From contig NC_079883.1 in the NCBI RefSeq assembly GCF_029227915.1, forward strand, positions 22,072,001 through 22,136,000: DNA of 64,000 nucleotides, read 5' to 3'. This stretch comes from Hydractinia symbiolongicarpus. Lineage: Eukaryota; Cnidaria; Hydrozoa; Anthoathecata; Hydractiniidae. How positions within the stretch are numbered: position 1 is the first letter of the stretch; each line of letters begins with the position of its first letter. Below, piece after piece: positions 1-11,195 of the stretch. A model generated the notes under the pieces. It was not told the origin of the DNA, did no database searches, and saw only the letters and a list, made by a program, of their open reading frames with translations. The position numbers were made by a program, and so were the translations under genes.

Positions 1-891
1 TTTTTTATGTATTTCATTTTCTTGACCACAAAAATGTTTATATTTCCGCATATTCGTTTTACTGACGTCAAAGAGTTGGATACAAGGTTGTTAAAAGGGT
101 TGGATACAAGGTTGTTAAAATTGAATTACCGTTAGTAAATATAATTTACATCTAATTATATGCTTGTTATTTGTAAAAAAATTAAAGTGATATATTTTTA
201 AACTTTTTAGGAAACAGGGGGAAATAAAATTGCAAGTTAATATTGTTTTTATTGGGTGCAGGACACGCCCTTGAGCTACTCCCCTTTTTTATTAACAGGT
301 TGTTTTTACGAGTTTTCTTTGTAAATTAGCTTCCCTGTGTAAGTATATGTCTTCATTAATTTACATTATTTATATACTTTCTGTTGTCTTCTTCCGTGAA
401 ATATTTTTTCAAAATATTTTCTAACTTATTATGGTGGCCTATTAAATCCACAGAAAGTTTTTTGATTTGTTTTACTAACTTTTTTTGTTTATTCAATTTT
501 TCTTCTTTTTTATTTCTTTGATTCCTTTTTCATTCTAAAGTTGTTGTATTTTTTGTTGATTTACAATAGAAGAAAGACGAAGAAATCAAATAATGTCAAT
601 TAAAAAAACACCCCCGTCTTTATCTGAAGCACGTTTAAACGAGGCTAAACAACAATGGCGTTTGCTCACAAAACAAAGTATACATAATGTTTTGTGATGT
701 CTTAATATGAATGTGTCGAGAAATATTTCTTATAGTTTTGCAAGGTCGAGATTTCAGAACAGGTGCATTGAGAGTATTTAAGAGACTAACAAAGGGTTCG
801 CTAGAAGCCAGACATAGCTGCTGTCAACGAAGGAAGAACAAATTTGGTGAACACTTTCCAGAAATATAATTTCAAAATCGATTTTGCTGCA
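1..891. other. 5' flank of the INSM-like gene
   Basis: No protein gene is visible. A perfect cAMP-response palindrome TGACGTCA lies at 63-70. It is followed by a 24-bp unit (core GTTGGATACAAGGTTG) repeated twice in tandem at about 75-121. Near the gene there is an E-box CAGGTG at 760-765 and a TATA-like TATTTAAG at 775-782, about 110 bp before the chosen start codon. This spacing fits a core promoter for the gene at 892, but the assignment is inference from motifs only. Confidence 0.4.
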
Positions 892-2058
892 ATGCCAAAG
901 TCATTTCTTGTTCGCAAATACTCCAAGAGATTATCAGTGCATCTTTTTAATGATGACGTCTCTCACTGCGACAACGTTATGTTTCAGAGCAAAAAGCAGA
1001 AGACTTTGTCCACTGGTTGCGCGTGTAGCGACGATGAGGCGGTTTGTCACCGCAAGTGCTCAAATGAAATAAACGTGGAGTCCGCAGATAAACAAAAGAG
1101 TAGAAGTTCTCAAAATCAAAAATTAGATCTAAAGGCGTTGTTTCTTAACAGCATTCCAGTATCAAAACCATTCGGCTTATACTACATAGAGAAAAACCAA
1201 TGGGAACAGAAAAATAAAGTCAAACCTAATGAAAATAAAAGTAATGGGAAAATCTCTCCTACGTTGCCAAAATTTAAAGGTCCTTTACCACAATCGAGTT
1301 TTAACTGTCAACTCTGCAAAGGAGCGTACCAAGATGCTTTATCATTGGCTCAGCATAAATGTTCGGCCATCAAGCATGTCGAGTACCGTTGTCCAGAATG
1401 CGACAAAGTGTTCAGTTGTCCCGCAAACTTAGCATCGCATCGTAGATGGCACCGTCCGCGTTCGCCTACAACGAATAGACCTCGTAAAAACGATAAAAAT
1501 AAGAAGTCTTTGAAGTCGGAAACGAAAAACCGAAACTTAAATAGACAGCTTACAATGGCGGGCTATAATGAATCGCTTAGGTGGAATAATGTGACCAAGT
1601 TAAATTTACAACGTAAAAAGTATTTGTATCAGCAAAAAGATTATTACGAATCCCGCCTCTTTCGCAGCACGAGTTCTCCCAGTGATCCGTTTTCTCGAAC
1701 TGCAAGAATCGGTAGCGAAAATTCGGAAGAATCGGATGAAGATGAACGTTATATTGATGTCGGGCGAAAGGAGAGCGAGAAATGCTTTCAATGCGATGAC
1801 TGCGGAGAGCGGTTTGATAATCATTCGCGACTTAAGAAACATCAGGATCTTCATGCTTCGCTTAACCAACTTTATCCTTGTCAATATTGTGGAAAGTGCT
1901 TTAAATATCTTGCTGATCGAGCAAACCATGTGCTGAGTCATGTTCAAGATGGAGTTTTACCGAATGGTAGTTTTGGAAGATATCCTTGTCTCCGCTGCTC
2001 GTCAAGTTTCTTCGATGCTAACAGTTTGCGGAGACACATGCTGGAAAGCCATAACTAG
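892..2058 (+). CDS. insm: INSM-like C2H2 zinc-finger transcription regulator
   Basis: Intronless 388-aa protein. The start is ATG 892 because the open frame upstream has no ATG, and because residues from this Met ([13 protein letters not shown]) form a SNAG repressor motif, which must be N-terminal; SNAG motifs recruit LSD1/CoREST-type co-repressors in known families. There are five C2H2 fingers at about residues 138-156, 166-187, 300-320, 330-350 and 366-387. The second ([21 protein letters not shown]) is almost the vertebrate INSM1 finger. The split layout, two fingers then a basic linker of about 110 residues then three fingers, is the INSM layout. INSM1 drives neuronal and endocrine differentiation in bilaterians and marks secretory cells in Nematostella, so a neurosecretory role is likely but inferred. 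A poly(A) signal AATAAA lies at 2120-2125, close after the stop. The lack of introns matches vertebrate INSM1. Confidence 0.92.
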   Translation: MPKSFLVRKYSKRLSVHLFNDDVSHCDNVMFQSKKQKTLSTGCACSDDEAVCHRKCSNEINVESADKQKSRSSQNQKLDLKALFLNSIPVSKPFGLYYIEKNQWEQKNKVKPNENKSNGKISPTLPKFKGPLPQSSFNCQLCKGAYQDALSLAQHKCSAIKHVEYRCPECDKVFSCPANLASHRRWHRPRSPTTNRPRKNDKNKKSLKSETKNRNLNRQLTMAGYNESLRWNNVTKLNLQRKKYLYQQKDYYESRLFRSTSSPSDPFSRTARIGSENSEESDEDERYIDVGRKESEKCFQCDDCGERFDNHSRLKKHQDLHASLNQLYPCQYCGKCFKYLADRANHVLSHVQDGVLPNGSFGRYPCLRCSSSFFDANSLRRHMLESHN

Positions 2059-2119
2059 ACGTTTTGTTCCTAAAAACATGTTTTGTGTTACGTAGGAACT
2101 TTATATTTAATTGTTTGTA

Positions 2120-2125
2120 AATAAA
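2120..2125 (+). terminator. poly(A) signal of the INSM-like gene
   Basis: AATAAA 62 bp after the stop codon, followed by an AT-rich tract. It is the first such hexamer downstream. Confidence 0.6.
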
Positions 2126-3701
2126 TATATATTTTTTTAAAAATAAAAATCAAACATGTGTATAAGCCTGTGTGTTTGAGTTACAGCGACGAACGAGCGA
2201 ATAAAAATCAACCCTTTTCTTTGGGAAAAGGCCAATTAACTCTAATATTTTAAAGATCGTGTTTATTTCCCGCGCTTTTTACAACTCCTTTCATATCATT
2301 TAACTGTAAAGTGATTCGAAAACATTCATTTGTACCTTTTCGTTTCGAATGTGAGAGAAGTACGCAAAATTAACTGAAAGACTTGTTTTAATAATTTTCC
2401 TGAGTTGTGAATATTAATTTTCGCCAGAACATTTGCAATACGTCCCAAATATTGATCTTTCGCTAGCTTGTATTTAACAAAGCTGTTTTTGGATTTTGTA
2501 CCTTTAAAAAAACTTTCGTTTTTTTCTTTTTCGCAATGCACACACCAAGCATAGCACTCAAATGAGTTTTTACAGACAACTGCGCAGTGTAAATAAGTTT
2601 ACTGTTTCAATATTCTGAAATTTTAAAACTTTTCGCTTTAAAAATACTTCGCCGTAACGAAGGTGAACTCAGAAGATGAACTCAGAACTCATTATACACA
2701 TCCGAATATAGATACTTTATTTTTGATCTGGTTAAGTTTAATTGAAATATCAATTATTTAACAACCAATTGGACTTTGCACAGTGGTCACGAAGGTTTGT
2801 GGCTGAAATGGTTACCACAATAATCAAAAAATATTTTTCTTACTTACCCAAGGGAAATTTTCGTTACGAAGTCCCCCTCTGTATCATGCGGGATGAAGTT
2901 GCATGTTAAGTTATCAATGTTTAAATACCACTACGTGGCAATATCAAATAGTCACCCAAATTTCTCTTTAGGCTAAAATTAATCTGACAATTAAAACTGC
3001 TTTGTTTTTAACAATTTTGGCACAGTAAACAAAAAAAAGATAGAATATTATCAAAAAAAAATTTAAGTGTTGTCACCTAAATACCGTTCCGGGCCATAAG
3101 TAAATAATTACATTTCACTCAGCAGTATTTTTGCTTTAACTGGTTCAGGAATGAATTTCTTGTAACTGACAAACAACCTCGTCCCTAGGTCATCTAGTAA
3201 TCGTTCTGACCTTAGAGATTCAAGATACCCCGGGGGTCGAGGTTAACTCACAAAGGCTTTTCATATTGGGCTTACATTATTGTAAATCGTATTCAATTTA
3301 TTTATTATTTCTTCAACGGCGTTGCAATAATTCTTATACAACAACAGGTGTGACTTCTCATGCCGTAATTGACTACTCATCCTACGAATAGTGCATGTGT
3401 ATTCCCTGTCTCTCTGTTGAACGTTTTAGTATCTCTTTTTACACCCAACCATAATGGCGCTTTTTTAACAGAGAAGGCGTTAGTTTTGGTTTGAGTGTGT
3501 GCTTGAGAGTATTTGAGAAATAACGTCATAAAACTAAAAGTTCTGCTAGATTTGTATTAAATTAAGATCGCGTCACGTTAAATTATACATGCCAACTTAT
3601 TATTCTGATTGGTTTAGATTTAATTTAAATGACAAATTCCTCAATCACCCAATCAAATTCAAGAATTAATGATTGAGTGCGTTGTTTTATGTCCACTATT
3701 T
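2126..3701. other. Intergenic, AT-rich
   Basis: This is the convergent space between the INSM-like gene (+) and the potassium channel (-). It holds a small palindromic element at 3175-3244 and, at about 3294-3306, a TTTATTTATT tract. Read on the minus strand, that tract gives tandem AATAAA signals for the channel. I see no other gene. Confidence 0.4.
3175..3244. repeat. Small palindromic MITE-like element (CTCGTCCC family)
   Basis: A 70-bp element that starts AACCTCGTCCCTAGG and ends CCGGGGGTCGAGGTT, an imperfect terminal inverted repeat. It is flanked on both sides by AAC, a likely 3-bp target duplication. The ends match the short repeats at 32.6, 37.1, 49.8, 50.2 and 58.97 kb. Confidence 0.5.
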
Positions 3702-5792
3702 TTACAGCGTTGATTGTTTTATTTCGTTTGAATGATTGCTACCTATGAGTTCCCATAAGTATTGTTTGTCTTCTTCATCCGACGACTGTTGTATACCGAA
3801 CACGTGGTTGTAAGATGAATACCTGTCTCGTTTCTTCAAACGACTACAATTCGTGTTGTTTTTATCATTGTCTCGTTTTAAGAATATGGTGAGTAGCGTA
3901 GTAATCATAGCAGCAGCCAAAGCCATACCAAGTAGGACAAACAAAATGACAGGTAGGACAAGTAACGGATGGTTTTCGAAGTAGATGAAAAAATCAAAAG
4001 CTTGGTCTCCGTAACCAATGGTAGTTAATGTAATCCACCAGAAATAAAAGCTGTCTAACCAAGTCCAATTTCCTAAATCGTTATGAACGGAAACAGACGC
4101 TGCTGCAGCAAATGTTGAAAGAAACAAAAGCAGGTTAACTACAAATGTTTTGACGTTCAAGTGTTTCACCTTGCGACGTCTTAACAGTCGTTTCTCTGTA
4201 CATTTTATGAAAACATGGGTTGCACTTACTATAAAATTACCAATATTTGTGTACAAGATAATAACAAGTGGAATCCCAACCAAGGAGTAAATAATGGTTG
4301 CTATTTTTCCAATTCTTGTGTTCGGTACGACATTTCCATAACCTATATGTAACAAAGATGCTTTTATATATTTGCATTTACTGCGTCAAAGTATGGTTGC
4401 GCCATAACGTTCACCATCACGCTTTTAACAACAGGCATAATCTAGTTTTATAACAACAATGTGTGCAGCTCTGGAAAGTGAAAATTCAGGGAATACCAGA
4501 AAAAGAGAGGTAAAGGGATGGAATAGCATGCGCTGGCAGGCTAGGGAGATAGCATTGGATAGACAGTCTGTGGAGCACTTACCCATGCAAAGGCAGATCG
4601 TGTATACAAGTCCCACTGGTCGATCTATCTTTGCAACAGTAGGGAAGCTGATGTGCAAGTTTAACATGCCATAATGGAATTAATCTTTACAGAACTATGT
4701 GTTTTCGTAAAAGACAAATAGTTTTCGCGAAGTTTCAGAAAAGGTTTTTTTCCGGATGAAACAAAAACTGCTAAAGTTTAAATTTCTTAAAAGTGGTTGA
4801 TTTTCGAAAAGAATAATTTTCGCGAATATTACCTATATTCGAGAAAATTTATCTGCGCAGAATGCATTTTTTTAGCTCGCGAAAATAAGTCTTCGCGAAA
4901 ATTAAACAACTGAAGGTATCTATTATGTGTAGAGGTAAATGCAGGTAAAGCAGAATGAAAAAAAGAAGTGTACTTGTTAAAAGAAAAAAAACAAGCCAAT
5001 TTCCCGAGAATTAATTTTCGCGAATCACACAAATGGCAAGTTTTGAGAAGTTAGCAAAAACTCGTAAAATTTGCGAAAATTAATTTCTGCAACTTCTGCA
5101 CGCTTGTGGTCTAGGGTGGTCTATACACACTTTTCTTTGTATGCCACATATTTATCAACTTCAAAGGAAATATTTTTTTTACCATTCTTATATAACGTAA
5201 TGATTTACACTGACAGTAGCGTAACATTTCGTTAGGGTTATTAAGCAAAATTTGATAGGGCACCTGATATATGTAAAAATCTCTATCACTAAAGTTGATC
5301 CAGGCATTTAATTACTGTTTCAAAATTAAAGCGAGTCTGACCACGGTTCAATGTAAAATACTGTAGTTTTAAGTTCTTACCGATAGTATGTATGGTGGCA
5401 ACAACAAACTCCAACCACGTTGCAATTTCTGCTTTGTCTAATTTACACTCAGGTTTGAAATGGTGCGTTTGACCATCATCTATGAAACCTTCTAACATAG
5501 CTATACATTTGTCTAGACTGGACACACTTTCGTGGGGTAAACTTGTTGTGTTTTTTATACTATTGTTATAGTGTTTACTGTTCATACGTCTTGATACCTT
5601 TAAACAAAATCGATGGATTTGAGTTTTTTTGTTGTTGGTTTGGGCTTCCGGCAAACATTCTTCCAAGTAAAAAAATAAAAATATTCCAAACACAACATAA
5701 AAAAATGTCAGAACAAAAAATACAGCCACGTATTTGGCGTAAAATTTAATCCTGTTTTTATCATATGACGGATCAGCAACTTCAGTTACCAT
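3702..5792 (-). CDS. Two-pore-domain (K2P) potassium channel
   Basis: Two exons, 5792-5381 and 4342-3702, give 350 codons with the phase preserved. The donor is GTAAGAAC just below 5381 and the acceptor AG is at 4344-4343. Start ATG is 5792-5790. K2P channels pass background K+ current across the plasma membrane as dimers. The first membrane helix is near residues 20-45, followed by an extracellular cap loop with N-glycosylation sequons (NNS, NTT). The first pore filter TIGYGN is built exactly across the splice junction (TI-G from exon 1, YGN from exon 2). The second pore has TTIGYGD in exon 2, followed by a last helix and a charged tail. One family-typical oddity is that the first pore helix reads HTIGYG. 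The subfamily cannot be assigned by eye. The intron is 1,038 bp. Confidence 0.93.
4343..5380 (-). other. Intron of the K2P channel gene
   Basis: It contains a richer-GC island at about 4459-4674 that is open in one frame on each strand (71 and 80 codons). I could not match either to a known protein. The rest is AT-rich with many short GCGAA-type motifs (TTTTCGCGAA, ATTCGCGAA) at 4720-5090. These look like a degenerate low-copy repeat. Confidence 0.4.
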
Positions 5793-7914
5793 CTTTAATT
5801 ATGACAAAGCAGAGATGCTATACGCGATGACGAAAATCTCGACTCATAAATGCAGGTATCTCTCATGTTTATCAACTTTTTCGGATTCTTTTTTTTTATG
5901 ATTTTTTTCTATCGTTAATAAATGATCGAAATTGTTTTTATAAATAGTTTATTATTTTTGGTTTCTTAAAATAGCAAACTTAATTAATTTTTAAAATTTC
6001 TAAACTTGGAAACAACGTAGCGGTTTGTGTTTTCCTATAATATCTACTTTGCTAACGAAGAGAGTTGACCGCGGTAATGTTTGTAAGGAAAGGAAGTGTT
6101 TCCAGAACAAAATCGTAAAAGTTTTTTTCCGCAAAAAGTAAGATAGAGCGTGACTAGTCGAAACTAGAAGAAAAAGTATTCGTGTTTTACACATCTGTAG
6201 GGACCATTTTCTATAAGTATACGTCACTTTTATGAAGCGCAAAAGCTTTTTTTGTGCAAACATTTTTAATTTTGTAAAACGGCGAAAGTTTTTTTTTCTG
6301 TACAGCCTGACCGCTAAAGTTTACTTCGTAAACCCTTTCTTCCTTGAAAAGTACTTGTGGTTGTTGATGGAATACCTAAAAGTGGGAGGACGCAAGAAGT
6401 CAGCAGGTGGGATTGGAATTTACATATTTTTTTCTAACTTTGTTATTTCGCGCGCCTTTCTTGCGCACTTTTTATACTATTAAGACACCCAAAAGTTAAT
6501 TTATGAGTTTGAATTTTCGGCCTACCTTATCGGTGAAAAATCCTTAGTGACGAATTTTGGAGAAGGTTACAAAAAATTTAACACACGAATATTTTTATGC
6601 GACGAATTTTACCCCCAAATGTATCTTAGCGACAAAAAAAACCACAGCAAACGGATGTTTCCATGTCCTTCTTGATGTTGATAGTTCTTTGTGAAAATGC
6701 ACAGCAAAAAGTGAAGCTGTTTAGTCGCAAACACCTTTGAAAGTCGAGCCTCCCATCAGCAACAAAGTACTTCAAGTTAGGTACCATCATCTTGTGTTTC
6801 GATTTAAAATAAATAAAATAACTGTGCGTTAATTCGTTCATTAATTTGATTTTTAGAGTTCAAGGCATGAAACCCCATCTCCTGCCAACCGCTTCCTTAG
6901 GACGTTCGAAAAGTAGCTATTTTAAAAAAGACTTCAGTTATGTTCGTTGCTCCCAAAATTTCAACTCTCTTGGATCGCACTTCTTCAAAAAGTGTCGTCT
7001 TTAACACATATGATAAAATTTTGTGAAGCTTTGGAGTTTAAGCAGTCTTGTCAACATTGGAAGAATGTTATTTCTTGCAGTTGAAAGGCCTCATTTATTA
7101 TACTCCCAATGCTGTTTTGGTGGAGGAAGGTGATCGAATAGTATTATTTCTGCTTGTGAAAATAAATACCTCTTTACCAACGAAGAAGACGAGACGTGTA
7201 ACTGTTTTCTACTTGTTCTAAATGCAGAATTTAAATGTTTCTGTTCTCTTTAAAAACAACCTTCGCGACCAAGATCGATTTCAATTTAAAAAGAGTCACA
7301 GGATTGAAAGAAGTTATTAAAATTGGTAAACTTACCTCTTGTGAAGAAGACTGCAGTTTTTTCTGATGGTTTAGGCGCAACATGACATCCTATTTATATT
7401 TATAAATTATATGTCTTTATCACGAGCATTCTTTCTTAAGGTGAAAAATCTTGAAAAGCTTTTATAAATTCTAGAAACAAAAGTTATTGGATATTTTTTT
7501 ATCAATACAAGCAGGGAGAGATGGCCTATAACATCTGCGTTTTGCCATACCTTTTGCAAACACATTCAACATTTTCTCCACCATTGAAAATTTTTGATGT
7601 TGGATGGAAATTTTCGAAAACTGAATAAAGGAGAAAAAAATAATGTCGGATAAAGTTGTTCTCGATCAAAGGAGTTGTTCTCGATCAAATTTCTTAGTCA
7701 ACATTTTCTTTTACCCAACATCAAACACGAAGGAGTGTTTGGAGAATTGAAATACAAAAAAAGTATGAACTTCAGTCTTTCAACTTGCAGCAAGGTAAAC
7801 ACGAGGTGACAGCGAAGGTGATTCCGATTCTATTTAACCAAAGGTAATGTCTTTGAAAAGTAGAAATCAATAAAAAGTAGAAAGAGACTCGAATGTAACA
7901 CGAGATGTGAAAAG
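5793..7914. other. Intergenic, 5' of the K2P channel
   Basis: AT-rich DNA with no convincing gene. Short open frames (6232-6483 and others) are dominated by Phe and Lys codons from base composition. Near 7560-7760 there are copies of the GATGTTGGATGG / CCAACATC motif that recurs, inverted, in the array leader at 8041-8085. Confidence 0.35.
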
Positions 7915-8832
7915 TAGAACTGCTGCATTTTTCCATACCTTGTCCGCCATCTTGAAAATTAGACTTAATGGAACCAAAATCAAAACACTCGAATGTTGTA
8001 TGGAATGTTTGGTGACTTGTCAAACGCTAAATTTGATTTCACCCAACATTCAAATTTTCATCCAACATCCATCCAACATTAGAATCAAAATGGACATCAG
8101 GAACTCACCAAGAAATTGTATAATTAATCAGGGAATTGTCATAGATATTTGGAAAAAACAAAGTTAGTCAGACCAAGCCTTTGGTATAACTCAGGAGAAA
8201 TAAAAAATCACAACCTTGTGCCCAGGGTTCTTTTACATAATGAAATGTCGCAGTGCTGACTGCTAATATCACTTTATTTTGGAGCGTTAATTCTCTTGCG
8301 AACATTTTCTAGTTAACTACCTTATTCGTATTAATTTTCGCACAATAGCAGTATGAACATATTTCGCGCGAATTATAGTTATAATTACCTTACAAATAAC
8401 AGAGAAAGAGTAACATTCAGGGTTGTGGCCAAAATACGATTGCGTTTCCTTTGTTTCTCAAAAAGTATTACATTTAACACATTGAACATCTGTACTAAAT
8501 ATCGCGCCCTAACTAATTTTTTTTTTTATTTTTTTTTTGCGCTAGGATTATGAATAGAATAATAGTAGTTTAAAAAAGCCTTAATATACAAAAAAATTGG
8601 AGAATACGCGATATTATAGTCCGTTCAAAAATGGGTATGCCATTAGATTTCTTAGACTTTGATCCTGGTTTGTTTTTCGTACAGAATATTTTTGCATATT
8701 TTATTTTCCCGTTTCAATTGGTCATCCGTCTGGTTATTATCTATAGTAATACCAAAAAATTACCACACTCTTTTTCTTTCCTTTATGGCAATTTTTGTCG
8801 TTTGTTTGTTGTTGTTTTTATATTATCAACCT
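7915..8832. repeat. Array leader segment, copy A1
   Basis: About 0.9 kb that is repeated with scattered small indels at 17132-18029. It begins near CTGCTGCATTTTTCCATACC and contains inverted CCAACATTC / GAATGTTG motifs, which suggest an old MITE. No coding content is recognised. Confidence 0.7.
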
Positions 8833-11195
8833 AAGCTTTTGTTCTAAACTCAAAATCAAAATGTTGTGTTGCATTATATAGTCTATGGTTGCATAAAAAG
8901 TCATGTATTCTTCTTTTCAAATTGACGACTCACGCAATTTTTAAGGGTAACTCCTAAGGTTAGCAACTCTGCTGATGAGCGAGAACTAAAGTGGTGCTCC
9001 GAAATCTTAATGTATCAGTTTATTAAAATAAGTTTTACTCCGCTAAATTTTATTCAATAAAGATTTTCAAATCTTAACAATACTCATATTTACATGATCC
9101 AGCTATGATTCTACTCATTTTCACATATTTTGTAGCAGCTGGCTTTAAATTATACAGAAAAATTATACAGACTTTTGAGCCCAATTTACTCTTTCTTTTT
9201 ATCTGGTCTAATGCTTCGCAGCATGCCAACTATTTCTCCTGCAGTAAACTCCAGACAGCGACGACATATTTTTTTTTTGTCGCGTTGTTTGAGGTTTTAA
9301 TTATTGTATTGCTTTGCTACAAATTTATTTGTACGATTTTGTTAACACTTTTCACAGTTCGTTAAGATCGTTTCATGTATCATCGATGGCCTAAAGAGTG
9401 TTTTGCGTTTAAAAGAACGTTGTATACATATACGAGAATATGATTCGTAAATATGTTTCTCTACAAACTATACCCCTTTTTTTGATTTGAAGATTTTTAG
9501 GTAAAGTTTTAGCAAATGATGTCTCACTATCTCACCTATAAGCCTACGAGCACCAACCATAAAGCACTGAATATGTGTTTCTTTAGGTCTCACATAACAG
9601 AAAAGAGAAAGGTTATTTTTACATACCCACGTCAAAAACAATGTCGTATAAAACACCTGGCAAGGTGAAGTCTGAAGCATGAATACGTTTAGCATGTATC
9701 GCGAATGTTCGATTTAGCGCTTTCTCTCAATTATCAGTGGCGCCAATATCAACTACATTTTAGAAAAAGCTGGGAAAGATATTGTGAAATTTACTAATAT
9801 TTTACAATTTTATGAAACCGTAAACATTGTTGAACATCTAACAGACGTAAATTGTTTTGCTAGATTTCATGAGTGCACAGTTTTTTGTTTGTTTTGTTTG
9901 TATCAGTAGCACATTTGAATATTGCAGGCAGCGTATATATTTGTTCTGTTTCTTTCACCTTAGGGTTTAAAAATTGGAAAAGAGAACTTATTTTACGGAG
10001 CTAATTACTGCGTTTCGGCTATCAAGCGCTGGATCAAACCAGTTTAACATTTGATGCAATGTTTTAAGCAGCAATGTTCCGTAAAATGCTAAATGTAGTT
10101 GACATGGATTTTTCATGATTTTTGATAGTCATGTAACACGGTACAATATGTATCCAACAACATGAAAAACATGTTCGTTAATAGGTTTTGGACCTTAGAA
10201 TCGATAGATATAACAATTGACGAAAAAGGTAACATTATTGTTGAGAGTTAAGAATATAGTCTTGCTCGACAAATACTTTTTTGTTTATTACGTATATGAG
10301 ATTTTTGTGGTTTACTGTTGACTTTTTTTGTCCAAGATTGGTAAAAAAAAAGGTTTGCTCATTTTTTTGGAATGTACAGTTCACTTTTAAATGGAAAACA
10401 TACCTAATATGGCATCGAGGAAGTAACCAGTTATATACATTCAGAGATATCACAAGAATTGGGCATGGAAACGTTTGTAAGGACATTGAGAAGGTATTGT
10501 GTCATTTTTGGATTCGTCAGAAAAAGAAGTGTTAGCATGGTTCAGGGAGCATAACAGGATTGGTTGGGAGAGGTGGTAAAGTTAAGCCATGATAATCTAT
10601 TTTTAGGGAGGATTTTATATAGAAAGAGGTTTCACATCCCAAAGACCAATAGCAAAGATTTGCCCTCTTGTGTGTATTTTAGGTTAACCACGCCAAAATC
10701 GATGAAAGAGGCGAAAGGACAGCGACCAACATATGAGAAGCTACCATGGTTAAAGTCGAAGAAGATAGGTTGTTTACCAAATTTTAGCGAGTGTTTAATT
10801 TTGCGGTTGGCTTGAATTTCTGGGTCACCTTACCTAACGAGGGGTCTATTTTTACACGTCACTATCAGAATTCATGTCACAATATCTTTTATGATTGTCA
10901 CATTTACAAGTCACATTTTTGACTAAATCGTCACATCATACATATAACAACTTTTATTAAACATTTCATTCCCGAAGACTACATTTTCTAGTCTATTCAT
11001 TATGACAGTAGAGCTACCACACCTACCGATCACAACTAGAGATTGAAAGCCTTGCTCTCGGTTTTGGAGCAATTGAAGATTGACAAACATCTGTATGGAC
11101 TTCCCCAATATACAGCTAGTGGATATCAAAACCGTCACTAGCCTTGTATATGTAAACGAAACAGAACAGCCAACAAGTATTTTTGAGGCATATAC
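8833..11195. repeat. Tandem array unit 1
   Basis: First of four related non-coding units. It is nearly identical to units 2 and 3 but lacks about 280 bp present in all the others: it reads straight through GTTTCAT-GTATCATCG at 9370-9384. Its left edge is homologous to the end of the leader copies, and it joins unit 2 at about 11196 (GAGGCATATACT-GATGTTTTTG). The identical 60-83 codon open frames in each unit follow from the duplication and do not look like proteins. Confidence 0.8.

Noticed and set aside
4425-4674. Open frames on both strands in the K2P intron
   Set aside because: GC-richer island but no recognisable protein, and it lies in a well-supported intron; left as unknown.
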